Assembly (NCBI GenBank): GCA_902825965.1
Contig: CADEDA010000012.1
Coordinates: 26,309-90,308 of the forward strand
Reading direction: 5' to 3'
Length of the DNA stretch: 64,000 nucleotides
Origin: an uncultured Gemmatimonadota bacterium
Lineage (GTDB): Bacteria; Gemmatimonadota; Gemmatimonadetes; Gemmatimonadales; Gemmatimonadaceae
A program made the translations under genes and the position numbers. Below, in pieces: positions 34,946-41,904 of the stretch (position 1 is its first letter; every line of letters begins with the position of its first letter). Below the pieces are notes generated by a model that worked only from the letters and a program-made list of their open reading frames with translations, was not told the DNA's origin and ran no database searches.

Positions 34946-35503
34946 ATGGGTGACCCCAAGTCCCGGACCTCTGAAGCGACCGACGCGGAGTTGATCGCCC
35001 AGTGGCAGGGGGGTGACCAGCGCGCGGCGACGGCGCTCGTCTCCCGGCACGCCCAGTCGCTCGGCCGCTTCGCGGCGAGCCTCGGGGAGCGCGAGGGGAT
35101 CGACGAGTTGGTGCAGGACACGTTCGTGCGGGCCTTCCAGTCCCTCGACACGTTCCGCGCCGACAGTTCGCTCCGGACCTGGCTGTTCACGATCTGCAAG
35201 CGCCTGGTGCTCGACCGCAAGCGATCGGAGCGACGACGACGGAATCAGGTCGAGCTGGACGAAGGACACGCGGTGGTGGAGTACGACGCGCTGGACGGGA
35301 TGGTGGCGGAGGAGGCGGCCGGGAGGGTGGAACGGGCGGTCGCCAAGCTGACGCCGCTGCAGCGGGAGGTGTTCTCGCTGCGGGTGACGGAAGGATTGCC
35401 GTACGGGGAGATCGCGAAGGTGGTGGACAGTACGGAGGGGGCCTGCCGCGTGCACTACCACAATGCGATGCGACTGATCAAGGAGTACCTGAGCGATGAC
35501 TGA
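34946..35503 (+). CDS. ECF-type RNA polymerase sigma factor
   Basis: 185 residues with only sigma regions 2 and 4. Region 2 includes ELVQDTFVRAFQSLDTFR and the -10-recognition segment RTWLFTICKRLVLDRKR; region 4 has LTPLQREVFSLRVTEGLPYGEIA, a helix-turn-helix. It is therefore an extracytoplasmic-function sigma factor. Its stop overlaps the start of an anti-sigma gene by eight bases, and a third gene for a periplasmic Spy-like protein follows, so the trio looks like an envelope-stress regulon with its own sensor or effector. Confidence 0.93.
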   Translation: MGDPKSRTSEATDAELIAQWQGGDQRAATALVSRHAQSLGRFAASLGEREGIDELVQDTFVRAFQSLDTFRADSSLRTWLFTICKRLVLDRKRSERRRRNQVELDEGHAVVEYDALDGMVAEEAAGRVERAVAKLTPLQREVFSLRVTEGLPYGEIAKVVDSTEGACRVHYHNAMRLIKEYLSDD

Positions 35504-36152
35504 GTGCCTCAACGAAGACCTGCGCGACCTGCTGCCCCTGCTGGCGCACGGATCGCTGTCCGCGGCGGACGCTGGCCGGGTGCGCGCGCACATGGCCGGT
35601 TGCGCCGCCTGTGCGGCGGAGTTGAGCCTGCTGCAGTCGGCCGCCGCGCACCTTGAGGCGTCCGCCCCGGCACTCGATCTCGCCGCGATCACGCAGGGGG
35701 TGCAGACCGCCCTCGCCCAGGGACGTCCGGCGCTCCGTGTGGTGCCCGGCGAGCTCCCGGCCGGCGCCGCCGCTCCGCGCGGGGCGGCGGCACCGCCGCG
35801 CCGCACGTGGGTGCCGCGCCAGTACCTCGCCGCCGCAGCCACGATCCTGGTGGTCGTCTCGCTCGCGATCCCGTTCACGGGGCGCAACGGCGAGGACCCC
35901 GTGGCGGCACCGACCGCGACGGGGCCGGCGGCAGCGACCGACACGCCCTCGGTTCCGGTCGCGGAGTCGGGGGGCGGTACTCCTGGCGCGGCCGCGGCGC
36001 GCGAGGCGCTGGTCGCCACCGATGGGCTCTCTGACCTCACCGATGCGGATCTCGAGGCGCTGCTCGATGAACTCGAAACGCTCGAGGCGACGGTTTCGGC
36101 CGAGCCGGGTACGATGCGACGGGCGATCGTGAACACCCCGGGAGGCATCTGA
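35496..36152 (+). CDS. Membrane anti-sigma factor with zinc-binding (ZAS) domain
   Basis: 218 residues. The N-terminal zinc-associated anti-sigma motif is H32-x3-C36-x2-C39 (AHMAGCAACAAEL). A proline/alanine-rich linker leads to one membrane helix at residues 109-127 (LAAAATILVVVSLAIPF) and a low-complexity periplasmic tail. It should hold the upstream ECF sigma factor inactive until an envelope signal is sensed. Start overlaps the sigma gene; its stop overlaps the next ATG (TGATG). Confidence 0.88.
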   Translation: MTECLNEDLRDLLPLLAHGSLSAADAGRVRAHMAGCAACAAELSLLQSAAAHLEASAPALDLAAITQGVQTALAQGRPALRVVPGELPAGAAAPRGAAAPPRRTWVPRQYLAAAATILVVVSLAIPFTGRNGEDPVAAPTATGPAAATDTPSVPVAESGGGTPGAAAAREALVATDGLSDLTDADLEALLDELETLEATVSAEPGTMRRAIVNTPGGI

Positions 36153-36769
36153 TGCGCATCCCGCAATCGCTCCGAGTCACGAGTGCCGCCCTCGCGATCG
36201 CCATCGCGGCCTTGGGCCTGCGACCGGCGCTGGCGCCCGGTGTGCTCTCGGCGCAGGAAGCCGTGAGCGCCACCCAGCCTCCGGTCGCGCGTGACTCGCT
36301 GGAGTCCCGCGTGCGGCTCCGCATGGCGCAGATCGTCAAGACGCAGCTCGGGCTGAGCGACCGGCAGGTCCGGCAGCTGCTGCTCGCCACGCGGCGCTTC
36401 GAGGGACCACGCGCCGCGCTGTTCGCCCGCGAACGCGAGGTCCGCAACGCGCTGCGCGATGAGATCGAGTCGCGCGACACCACGCGGCAGCAGCAGGTGG
36501 CGACCCTGCTGGATCAGATGCTGCAGCTGCAGCGCGAGCGACTCGACCTGATCGAGGCGGAGCAGAAGGAACTCGCGACGTTCCTCACGCCAGTGCAACG
36601 GGCCCGCTACTTCGGCATGGAAGAGCAGATCCGGCGTCGCGTCATGGAGCTCCGCGACCAGCAGCGTCCGGGCGGCATGGCACCGGATGGTCCGCCGGGC
36701 GGTCGTCGTCCGCTGGGACCGGGCAACCGGCCACCCGGTGGCGGGGCGCGTCGTCCACCGACGCGCTGA
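36152..36769 (+). CDS. Periplasmic Spy/CpxP-like protein
   Basis: 205 residues with a signal peptide ending VLSA|Q. The mature protein is a long helical, charged segment (MAQIVKTQLGLSDRQVRQLL ... LDQMLQLQRERLDLIEAEQKE) and ends in a Pro/Gly/Arg-rich tail. The layout, including LGLSDRQVRQL and a terminal LTPVQRARYF, is that of the LTXXQ-containing Spy/CpxP chaperone group. Position after an ECF sigma and anti-sigma suggests it is part of an envelope-stress response, perhaps as a chaperone or a signal modulator; that role is inference. Confidence 0.75.
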   Translation: MRIPQSLRVTSAALAIAIAALGLRPALAPGVLSAQEAVSATQPPVARDSLESRVRLRMAQIVKTQLGLSDRQVRQLLLATRRFEGPRAALFAREREVRNALRDEIESRDTTRQQQVATLLDQMLQLQRERLDLIEAEQKELATFLTPVQRARYFGMEEQIRRRVMELRDQQRPGGMAPDGPPGGRRPLGPGNRPPGGGARRPPTR

Positions 36770-36795
36770 CCGCTCCCTCGCTGCCGGGGCCGGGG

Positions 36796-36802
36796 TTATC
36801 TT
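36796..36802 (+). promoter_or_regulatory. -10-like box (TTATCTT) for tRNA-Leu
   Basis: TTATCT/TATCTT lies 11-16 bases before the mature 5' end of the tRNA, which would start transcription just before position 36813. No good -35 was found. Confidence 0.4.
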
Positions 36803-36812
36803 CCGCTCCGTC

Positions 36813-36896
36813 GCCCGGATGGCGGAACCGGCAGACGCAGGGGACTCAAAATCCCCCGAGGGCAACCTCTTGTGGGTTCGATTCCCACTCCGGGCA
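36813..36896 (+). tRNA. tRNA-Leu (anticodon CAA)
   Basis: An 84-base class II tRNA. Acceptor arms GCCCGGA and TCCGGGC pair perfectly, with discriminator A at 36896. The anticodon stem GGGGA/TCCCC encloses the loop CTCAAAA, giving anticodon CAA (reads UUG). The long variable arm GAGG-GCAA-CCTC and the T-arm GTGGG-TTCGATT-CCCAC are intact. The 3' CCA is not encoded. Confidence 0.97.
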
Positions 36897-36912
36897 TGGA
36901 GCGCGCTGAACG

Positions 36913-36947
36913 GACACAGGCCCCGACCGATGGTCGGGGCCTGTGTC
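36913..36947 (+). terminator. Strong hairpin terminator after tRNA-Leu
   Basis: Perfect 16-bp stem GACACAGGCCCCGACC / GGTCGGGGCCTGTGTC with a three-base loop (GAT), 16 bases after the tRNA, followed by GTTTC. It is the longest perfect hairpin I found here and may also end transcription of the convergent DUF983 gene. Confidence 0.8.
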
Positions 36948-36988
36948 GTTTCGGGAACCGCCGACGCGCGTGGTCGGCGCGGCGTGTC

Positions 36989-37378
36989 TCAGCGATCCGA
37001 CGGCCGCGCCGCGTCGAAGATGAGGTCGGCGGCCAACCACACGGTCCGCGTGAACGGATACGTGAAGATGGGCGCGAGGATCATCGCGACCACCGCGACC
37101 ACTTGGATCGCATCCCAGGGCACGTCCGGCCACACCGTGACCACCCACACGCCGAGGATGGAGGCAAAGAGCAGTTCGGCGATGATCAGGTTGACCAGGT
37201 ACGCGCCGACGAAGTGGTCCGGACGTCCGCGGTCGAGCTTGAGTGCGCAGTGCGGGCAACGCGGCTGGAGTCGCAGCCAGTTGCGGAAGATGCCCCGGCC
37301 CCCGCACTCCGGGCAGCGGAGCGTGAAGGCGCGGCCGAGTCGGGTGGAGGCGCTGGGGGCGGGCGTGGGTTCTCCCAT
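36989..37378 (-). CDS. DUF983 membrane protein with zinc-ribbon-like cysteine pairs
   Basis: 129 residues. Two CxxC pairs, CPEC and CPHC, form a likely zinc ribbon in RCPECGGRGIFRNWL and QPRCPHCALKLDRG. Two hydrophobic segments follow (FVGAYLVNLIIAELLFASIL and VVAVVAMILAPIFTYPF). This is the DUF983 family, whose function is not established. TAGCTT ends six bases before its ATG, so it appears leaderless; that box is interlocked with the -10 of the divergent gene at 37401. Confidence 0.88.
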   Translation of the reverse strand: MGEPTPAPSASTRLGRAFTLRCPECGGRGIFRNWLRLQPRCPHCALKLDRGRPDHFVGAYLVNLIIAELLFASILGVWVVTVWPDVPWDAIQVVAVVAMILAPIFTYPFTRTVWLAADLIFDAARPSDR

Positions 37379-37384
37379 GGTCGC

Positions 37385-37394
37385 AAGCTACATT
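37385..37394. promoter_or_regulatory. Interlocked divergent -10 boxes (TAGCTT minus / TACATT plus)
   Basis: The start codons of two divergent genes (37378 minus, 37401 plus) are only 22 bases apart. TACATT (37389-37394) ends six bases before the plus ATG, and TAGCTT (37390-37385, minus) ends six bases before the minus ATG. The two boxes share the TA step at 37389-37390, so RNA polymerase could open only one promoter at a time. Confidence 0.55.
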
Positions 37395-37400
37395 CTTTCC

Positions 37401-38150
37401 ATGGCTCATGACACTCCGCCGACGTCGCCGCGGTTGCCCGAGGTCCCAGCCGACCGGCGATTCGACCAGGAGGAGACGGCACGCATCCTCCGACGTGCGA
37501 CCGAGCTGCGACCGGTGCTCCCCGCGACGCTGAGCGGGGCCGCTGATGGTGTGACGCTCGCCCAGTTGGTGGCGGCGGCGGAGGAAGCGGGCATCAGCCC
37601 CGAGGCGGTACGCCGGGCGGCGAGCGAGCTCACGGTGCCCGAGGCGCTGCGCGTGTCGCCGTGGTACGGCGCGGCGACGCGCATCGTCGAGGAACGTGTG
37701 ATCGGCCGCGCGATGGCGGTGGAGGAGTTCGATGCCTTCACCGATGACGTGCGTCGGCTGTACGGGATGATGGGGGTCGTCAGCACCACGCCGCGCGGAC
37801 TGACCTGGACCTCCCTCCTCCCGGGCACCGCGGCCCCGGCCGGCCGCCGGCTGAGCGTGTCGCTCGCGGTGCGCGGCAGCACGACGGTGTTGCGGGTGGA
37901 GGAGGACCTGACCCCGGACGTCGCGGGCTACTTCGGGGCGGCCACCGGCTTCGGTGCCATCGGCATGATCGCCGCCGTCGGCGTGCTCGGCAGCTTCGGC
38001 TCCGTGCTCGCGTTCGGGGCGCCGATCGTCCCGGTAGCGTTGCTGGCCGGCGCGCGCGCGCTGTTCCGGCGCACGGCCGAGCGCCGGCGTGCGGAGGCCT
38101 CCGCCATCGCGACGCAGCTCGCCACGCGCTGCGAGCGTTCGCTGCTGTGA
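37401..38150 (+). CDS. Membrane protein of unknown function
   Basis: 249 residues. The N-terminal 70 residues are charged and helical (ETARILRRATELRPVL, then TLAQLVAAAEEAGISPEAVRRA, which resembles the N-terminal helical module of some 2TM or SHOCT-type proteins). A beta-rich middle section follows. One long or two adjacent hydrophobic helices lie near residues 180-220 (AIGMIAAVGVLGSFGSVLAFG and IVPVALLAGARALF), and the tail is basic. I recognise no family. Its stop overlaps the next GTG (GTGA), so it is coupled to the dehydrogenase gene. Confidence 0.65.
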   Translation: MAHDTPPTSPRLPEVPADRRFDQEETARILRRATELRPVLPATLSGAADGVTLAQLVAAAEEAGISPEAVRRAASELTVPEALRVSPWYGAATRIVEERVIGRAMAVEEFDAFTDDVRRLYGMMGVVSTTPRGLTWTSLLPGTAAPAGRRLSVSLAVRGSTTVLRVEEDLTPDVAGYFGAATGFGAIGMIAAVGVLGSFGSVLAFGAPIVPVALLAGARALFRRTAERRRAEASAIATQLATRCERSLL

Positions 38151-39115
38151 GCCGGCGTCCCCGCGTCGTCGTCACCCGGCGACTGCCGAGTGCCGTGGAG
38201 TCGGCGCTGCGCGCGGAGTTCGATGCCGTCATCCCGCCACACGACGACGGGCTGGACGCGACGGCGCTGGCGGAGGCCATGCGCGACGCCGACGCGTTGG
38301 TGCCCACGGTCATCGACCGCCTCGCTGCGCCGCTGTTCGCGGCCGCATCCCGCTGCAGCATCGTGGCCAACTACGGCGTCGGCGTGAACCACATCGCCTT
38401 CGACGCGGCGCGTGCGGCCGGCGTGGTGGTGACCAACACGCCGGACGTGCTCACGGACGACACGGCCGACCTCACGATGCTCCTCATGCTCGCGGCGCTC
38501 CGGCGGAGCGGCGAGGGCGAGCGGGAACTGCGGGCTGGTCGCTGGGCGGGGTGGCGTCCCACGCACCTGCTCGGCCGGCGGCTCAGCGGGCGGACGCTCG
38601 GCATCGTCGGCTACGGTCGCATCGGCCGCGCGGTCGCCCGTCGTGCCCGCGACGGGTTCGGCATGCGCGTGCTGGTCTGGAGCCGCTCCCGGCCCGCGGA
38701 CCTCGGTCCGCAGGACGGCGTGGAGTTCGTGGACTCGCTGGAGGCGCTGCTGCCGCGCGTCGATGTCCTCTCGCTGCACTGTCCGGCCACGCCGGCCACG
38801 CACCACCTGATCGCGGCCGCACAACTGGCGCAGTTGCGCCCGGATGCGATCCTGGTGAACGCGGCCCGCGGGGATGTGGTCGATGAAGAGGCGTTGGTCG
38901 CGGCGCTGGAGGCAGGACAGCTCGGCGGCGCCGCGCTCGACGTGTATGAGCACGAGCCGAGCGTGCACCCCGGCCTGCGCGCCCGTGAGGACGTCGTCCT
39001 GCTGCCGCACCAAGGCAGCGGCACGGTCGAGTCCCGCGTCGCGATGGGCGCGCGTGCGCTGGAGAACCTGCGCGACTACTTCGCCGGGCGCCCGCCGAGG
39101 GACCGCGTGGTCTGA
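38147..39115 (+). CDS. D-isomer 2-hydroxyacid dehydrogenase (glyoxylate/hydroxypyruvate reductase-like)
   Basis: 322 residues. The NAD(P) fold has [17 protein letters not shown]. Catalytic residues fall in the expected places: Arg in [10 protein letters not shown], Glu in [11 protein letters not shown] and His in [12 protein letters not shown]. The substrate-binding segment [18 protein letters not shown] is typical of D-glycerate dehydrogenase/glyoxylate reductase. It probably reduces glyoxylate or hydroxypyruvate, although substrate choice in this family is hard to read. It starts with GTG overlapping the upstream stop. Confidence 0.88.
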   Translation: MSRRPRVVVTRRLPSAVESALRAEFDAVIPPHDDGLDATALAEAMRDADALVPTVIDRLAAPLFAAASRCSIVANYGVGVNHIAFDAARAAGVVVTNTPDVLTDDTADLTMLLMLAALRRSGEGERELRAGRWAGWRPTHLLGRRLSGRTLGIVGYGRIGRAVARRARDGFGMRVLVWSRSRPADLGPQDGVEFVDSLEALLPRVDVLSLHCPATPATHHLIAAAQLAQLRPDAILVNAARGDVVDEEALVAALEAGQLGGAALDVYEHEPSVHPGLRAREDVVLLPHQGSGTVESRVAMGARALENLRDYFAGRPPRDRVV

Positions 39116-39122
39116 GCGCCGC

Positions 39123-39150
39123 TTGCTCCGCGCGTCGCGGAGCCTAGCTT
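39123..39150 (+). promoter_or_regulatory. icd promoter (TTGCTC-N16-TAGCTT) overlapping an 8-bp inverted repeat
   Basis: TTGCTC (39123-39128) and TAGCTT (39145-39150) are 16 bases apart, with transcription expected about 24 bases before the icd ATG. GCTCCGCG (39125-39132) and CGCGGAGC (39136-39143) form a perfect inverted repeat with loop CGT that fills the space between the two boxes. It may be the upstream gene's terminator (CTAGCTTT follows), an operator, or both. Confidence 0.5.
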
Positions 39151-39179
39151 TCCCCCCACAACATTCGACCCGTAGACCA

Positions 39180-40424
39180 ATGACGACCTACAAGTACGCC
39201 AAGGTGCCCGCGAAGGGTGAGCGCATCGAGGCTTCCGCCGGCACGTTCCGCGTTCCCGACCAGCCGATCATCCCGTTCATCGAGGGCGACGGCACGGGGC
39301 CCGACATCTGGAAGGCCAGCGTGCGCGTGTTCGACGCGGCCGTGGAGCGGGCGTACGGGGGCAAGCGGAAGATCCACTGGATGGAGATCCTCGCCGGCGA
39401 GAAGGCGCACACCACCACGGGTGAGTGGATGCCGGCGGAGTCGCTCGAAGCCGTGCGCGAGTTCAAGGTGGCGATCAAGGGACCGCTCACCACGCCCGTG
39501 GGCGGGGGCATCCGGTCGCTGAACGTGGCGCTGCGGCAGGAACTCGACCTCTATGCCTGCATCCGGCCCGTGCGGTACTTCGAGGGCGTCGGTGCCCCGG
39601 TGAAGCACCCGGGCAAGGTGGACATGGTCATCTTCCGCGAGAACATCGAGGACGTCTACAGCGGCATCGAGTTCAAGGCGGGCACGCCGGAGGCCGAGAA
39701 GCTGCGGGCCTTCATCGAGAAGGAGTTCGGCAAGAAGATCCGCCCCCAGTCGGCCATCGGCATCAAGCCGATGTCGGCGTTCGGGTCCAAGCGGCTCATC
39801 GAGATGGCGATCCGTTACGCCATCAAGCAGCAGCGCCCGTCGGTGACGATGATGCACAAGGGCAACATCATGAAGTTCACCGAAGGGGGCTTCCGCGACT
39901 GGGGCTACGAACTCGCGAAGGAGAAGTTCGCGGGTCAGGTGGTGGCCGAGGCGGACCTGGGCCAGGCGGGCGCCGCAGCGCGCGCCGATGCCGTGATCCT
40001 CAAGGACCGCATCGCCGACTCGATGTTCCAGCAGATCCTGCTGCGCCCCGACGAGTACTCGGTGGTGGCGACGCCGAACCTCAACGGTGACTACATCTCC
40101 GATGCGCTCGCGGCCGAGGTCGGCGGGCTCGGCATCGCGCCGGGCGGCAACGTCGGTGACGAGGCTGCGGTGTTCGAGGCGACGCACGGCACTGCGCCCA
40201 AGTACGCCGGACTCGACAAGATCAACCCGGGCTCGGTGATCCTCTCGGGCGTGATGATGCTCGAGCACATGGGCTGGGACGAGGCGGGGAAGCTCATCAT
40301 CACGGGCCTCGAGCGCTCGATCGCGGCGAAGACCGTCACCTACGACCTCGCGCGGCAGATGACCGGTGCCACCGAGGTGTCCACCTCGGCGTTCGGCGAC
40401 GCGATCATCAAGGGGATGGCCTGA
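39180..40424 (+). CDS. icd: Isocitrate dehydrogenase, NADP-dependent
   Basis: 414 residues, near the 416 of E. coli Icd. Ser113 in [16 protein letters not shown] is at the same number as the regulatory/substrate serine of the E. coli enzyme. The NADP-type pocket is kept: Lys-Tyr in [15 protein letters not shown], then Tyr and Arg in [11 protein letters not shown]. It converts isocitrate to 2-oxoglutarate in the TCA cycle. No icd kinase gene is in the window. Its TGA overlaps the pepA ATG (TGATG). Confidence 0.96.
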   Translation: MTTYKYAKVPAKGERIEASAGTFRVPDQPIIPFIEGDGTGPDIWKASVRVFDAAVERAYGGKRKIHWMEILAGEKAHTTTGEWMPAESLEAVREFKVAIKGPLTTPVGGGIRSLNVALRQELDLYACIRPVRYFEGVGAPVKHPGKVDMVIFRENIEDVYSGIEFKAGTPEAEKLRAFIEKEFGKKIRPQSAIGIKPMSAFGSKRLIEMAIRYAIKQQRPSVTMMHKGNIMKFTEGGFRDWGYELAKEKFAGQVVAEADLGQAGAAARADAVILKDRIADSMFQQILLRPDEYSVVATPNLNGDYISDALAAEVGGLGIAPGGNVGDEAAVFEATHGTAPKYAGLDKINPGSVILSGVMMLEHMGWDEAGKLIITGLERSIAAKTVTYDLARQMTGATEVSTSAFGDAIIKGMA

Positions 40425-41899
40425 TGGCGATCGCTTTCGACGTGCGCGCCGGGGACCCGGCGCGCGCGGCCACACCCCTGTTGGTCGTGGCGCTGCCGGC
40501 GGAGCCGGCGTTCCCACGCGCCCTGGCCGCCCTCGACCGCCGCTACGGTGGTGCGCTGTCGCGGGCCGTGCGTCGCAAGGACTTCCAGGGTGGGAAGGAC
40601 GAGTCGCTGTTGCTGTTCGCGCCGGGGGCGGGACCCGAGCGGGTCCTGCTGGTCGGCGCGGGGACAGCGGACCCGGTGAAGGGCCTCACCCGCGCGGCGA
40701 CGCTCGCCGGACGCAAGGCGGCCGGACTCGGCGTGGGCCGCCTCGCGTTCTGGGCGGCGGACCTCGTGGGTGAAGCGCTCGAGGGCGTGGTGGTCGGGTT
40801 GTCGCTCGGGGGATGGGAGTTCAAGGAACTCCACTCCCCGGTCCCGGCCGCCAAGCGCAAGAAGGCGCTGACGGCGGCGACGGTCTATGTGCCGAACGTG
40901 CGGGCGGCGCGCTCGGCGCTCGCCGCCGGTGTGGCCGTGGCCGAAGGCCAGAACATCACCCGGCGGCTGGCGATGCTGCCCGGCAACATCTGCACGCCGG
41001 AGTACCTCGCGCGTGCGGCGCGTGACATCGGCCGGCGGCATCGCCTCGCGGTGAAGGTGTTCGGCCGGCGCGAGATGACTCGCATGAAGATGTTTTCGTT
41101 CCTCGCCGTCGCCCAGGCGACGACGCAGGACCCGAAGCTGATCGTGCTGGAGTACCGGGGCGGCCGCCGTGGCGAGGCACCGGTGGCGTTGGTGGGCAAG
41201 GGACTCTGCTTCGATTCCGGCGGCATCTCCATCAAGCCCGCCGCCTCGATGGAGATGATGAAGTTCGACATGAGCGGTGCGGCCGGCGTGCTGGGGGCGA
41301 TGGAAGCCATCGCTCGCCTGAAGCTGCGCATCAACGTCGTGGGACTCATCGGCTCGACCACGAACATGCTGGGGGGCGAGGCGATGAAGCCCGGCGACGT
41401 GGTCCGCGCAAGCAACGGGAAGACCATCGAGATCCAGAACACGGATGCCGAAGGGCGCCTCGTGCTCGCGGACGTGCTGCACTACGCGCGCCGCTACAAG
41501 CCGCAGGCGGTCGTCGACGCGGCGACGCTCACTGGAGCGGTGGTGGTCGCACTCGGCAGCACCACGGTCGGCGTGATGGGCAATGACCAGGCGGTGATCG
41601 ACGAAGTGCTGGCCGCCGGCCGACGCGGCGGCGAGGTCGGGTGGCAACTCCCGCTGTTCGAGGAGTACAAGGAACTGATCAAGTCCGATGTGGCCGACAT
41701 GCGGAACATCGGGGGGCGCGGAGCCGGTACGATCACCGCCGCGCTGTTCCTGGCCGAGTTCGCCGAGGGGATGCCGTGGGTGCATTTGGATGTCGCGGGG
41801 ACCGCCTACTCCGAGACGGACATGGTCGTGATGCCCAAGGGACCGACCGGCACGCCGGTGCGCACCTTCGTGGAGTTCGTGCGCGGGAGAGCGCGCTGA
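40424..41899 (+). CDS. pepA: Leucyl aminopeptidase (M17 family)
   Basis: 491 residues with the N-terminal M17 domain and the C-terminal two-zinc peptidase domain. Metal and active-site motifs: VGKGLCFDSGGISIKPA (Lys and Asp ligands), NTDAEGRLVLAD (the M17 signature) and DVADMRNIGGRGAGTITAA. It releases N-terminal amino acids; some members also bind DNA. It is coupled to icd upstream and to a TonB plug protein gene five bases downstream, an order without an obvious functional reason. Confidence 0.95.
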   Translation: MAIAFDVRAGDPARAATPLLVVALPAEPAFPRALAALDRRYGGALSRAVRRKDFQGGKDESLLLFAPGAGPERVLLVGAGTADPVKGLTRAATLAGRKAAGLGVGRLAFWAADLVGEALEGVVVGLSLGGWEFKELHSPVPAAKRKKALTAATVYVPNVRAARSALAAGVAVAEGQNITRRLAMLPGNICTPEYLARAARDIGRRHRLAVKVFGRREMTRMKMFSFLAVAQATTQDPKLIVLEYRGGRRGEAPVALVGKGLCFDSGGISIKPAASMEMMKFDMSGAAGVLGAMEAIARLKLRINVVGLIGSTTNMLGGEAMKPGDVVRASNGKTIEIQNTDAEGRLVLADVLHYARRYKPQAVVDAATLTGAVVVALGSTTVGVMGNDQAVIDEVLAAGRRGGEVGWQLPLFEEYKELIKSDVADMRNIGGRGAGTITAALFLAEFAEGMPWVHLDVAGTAYSETDMVVMPKGPTGTPVRTFVEFVRGRAR

Positions 41900-41904
41900 C
41901 CCTG

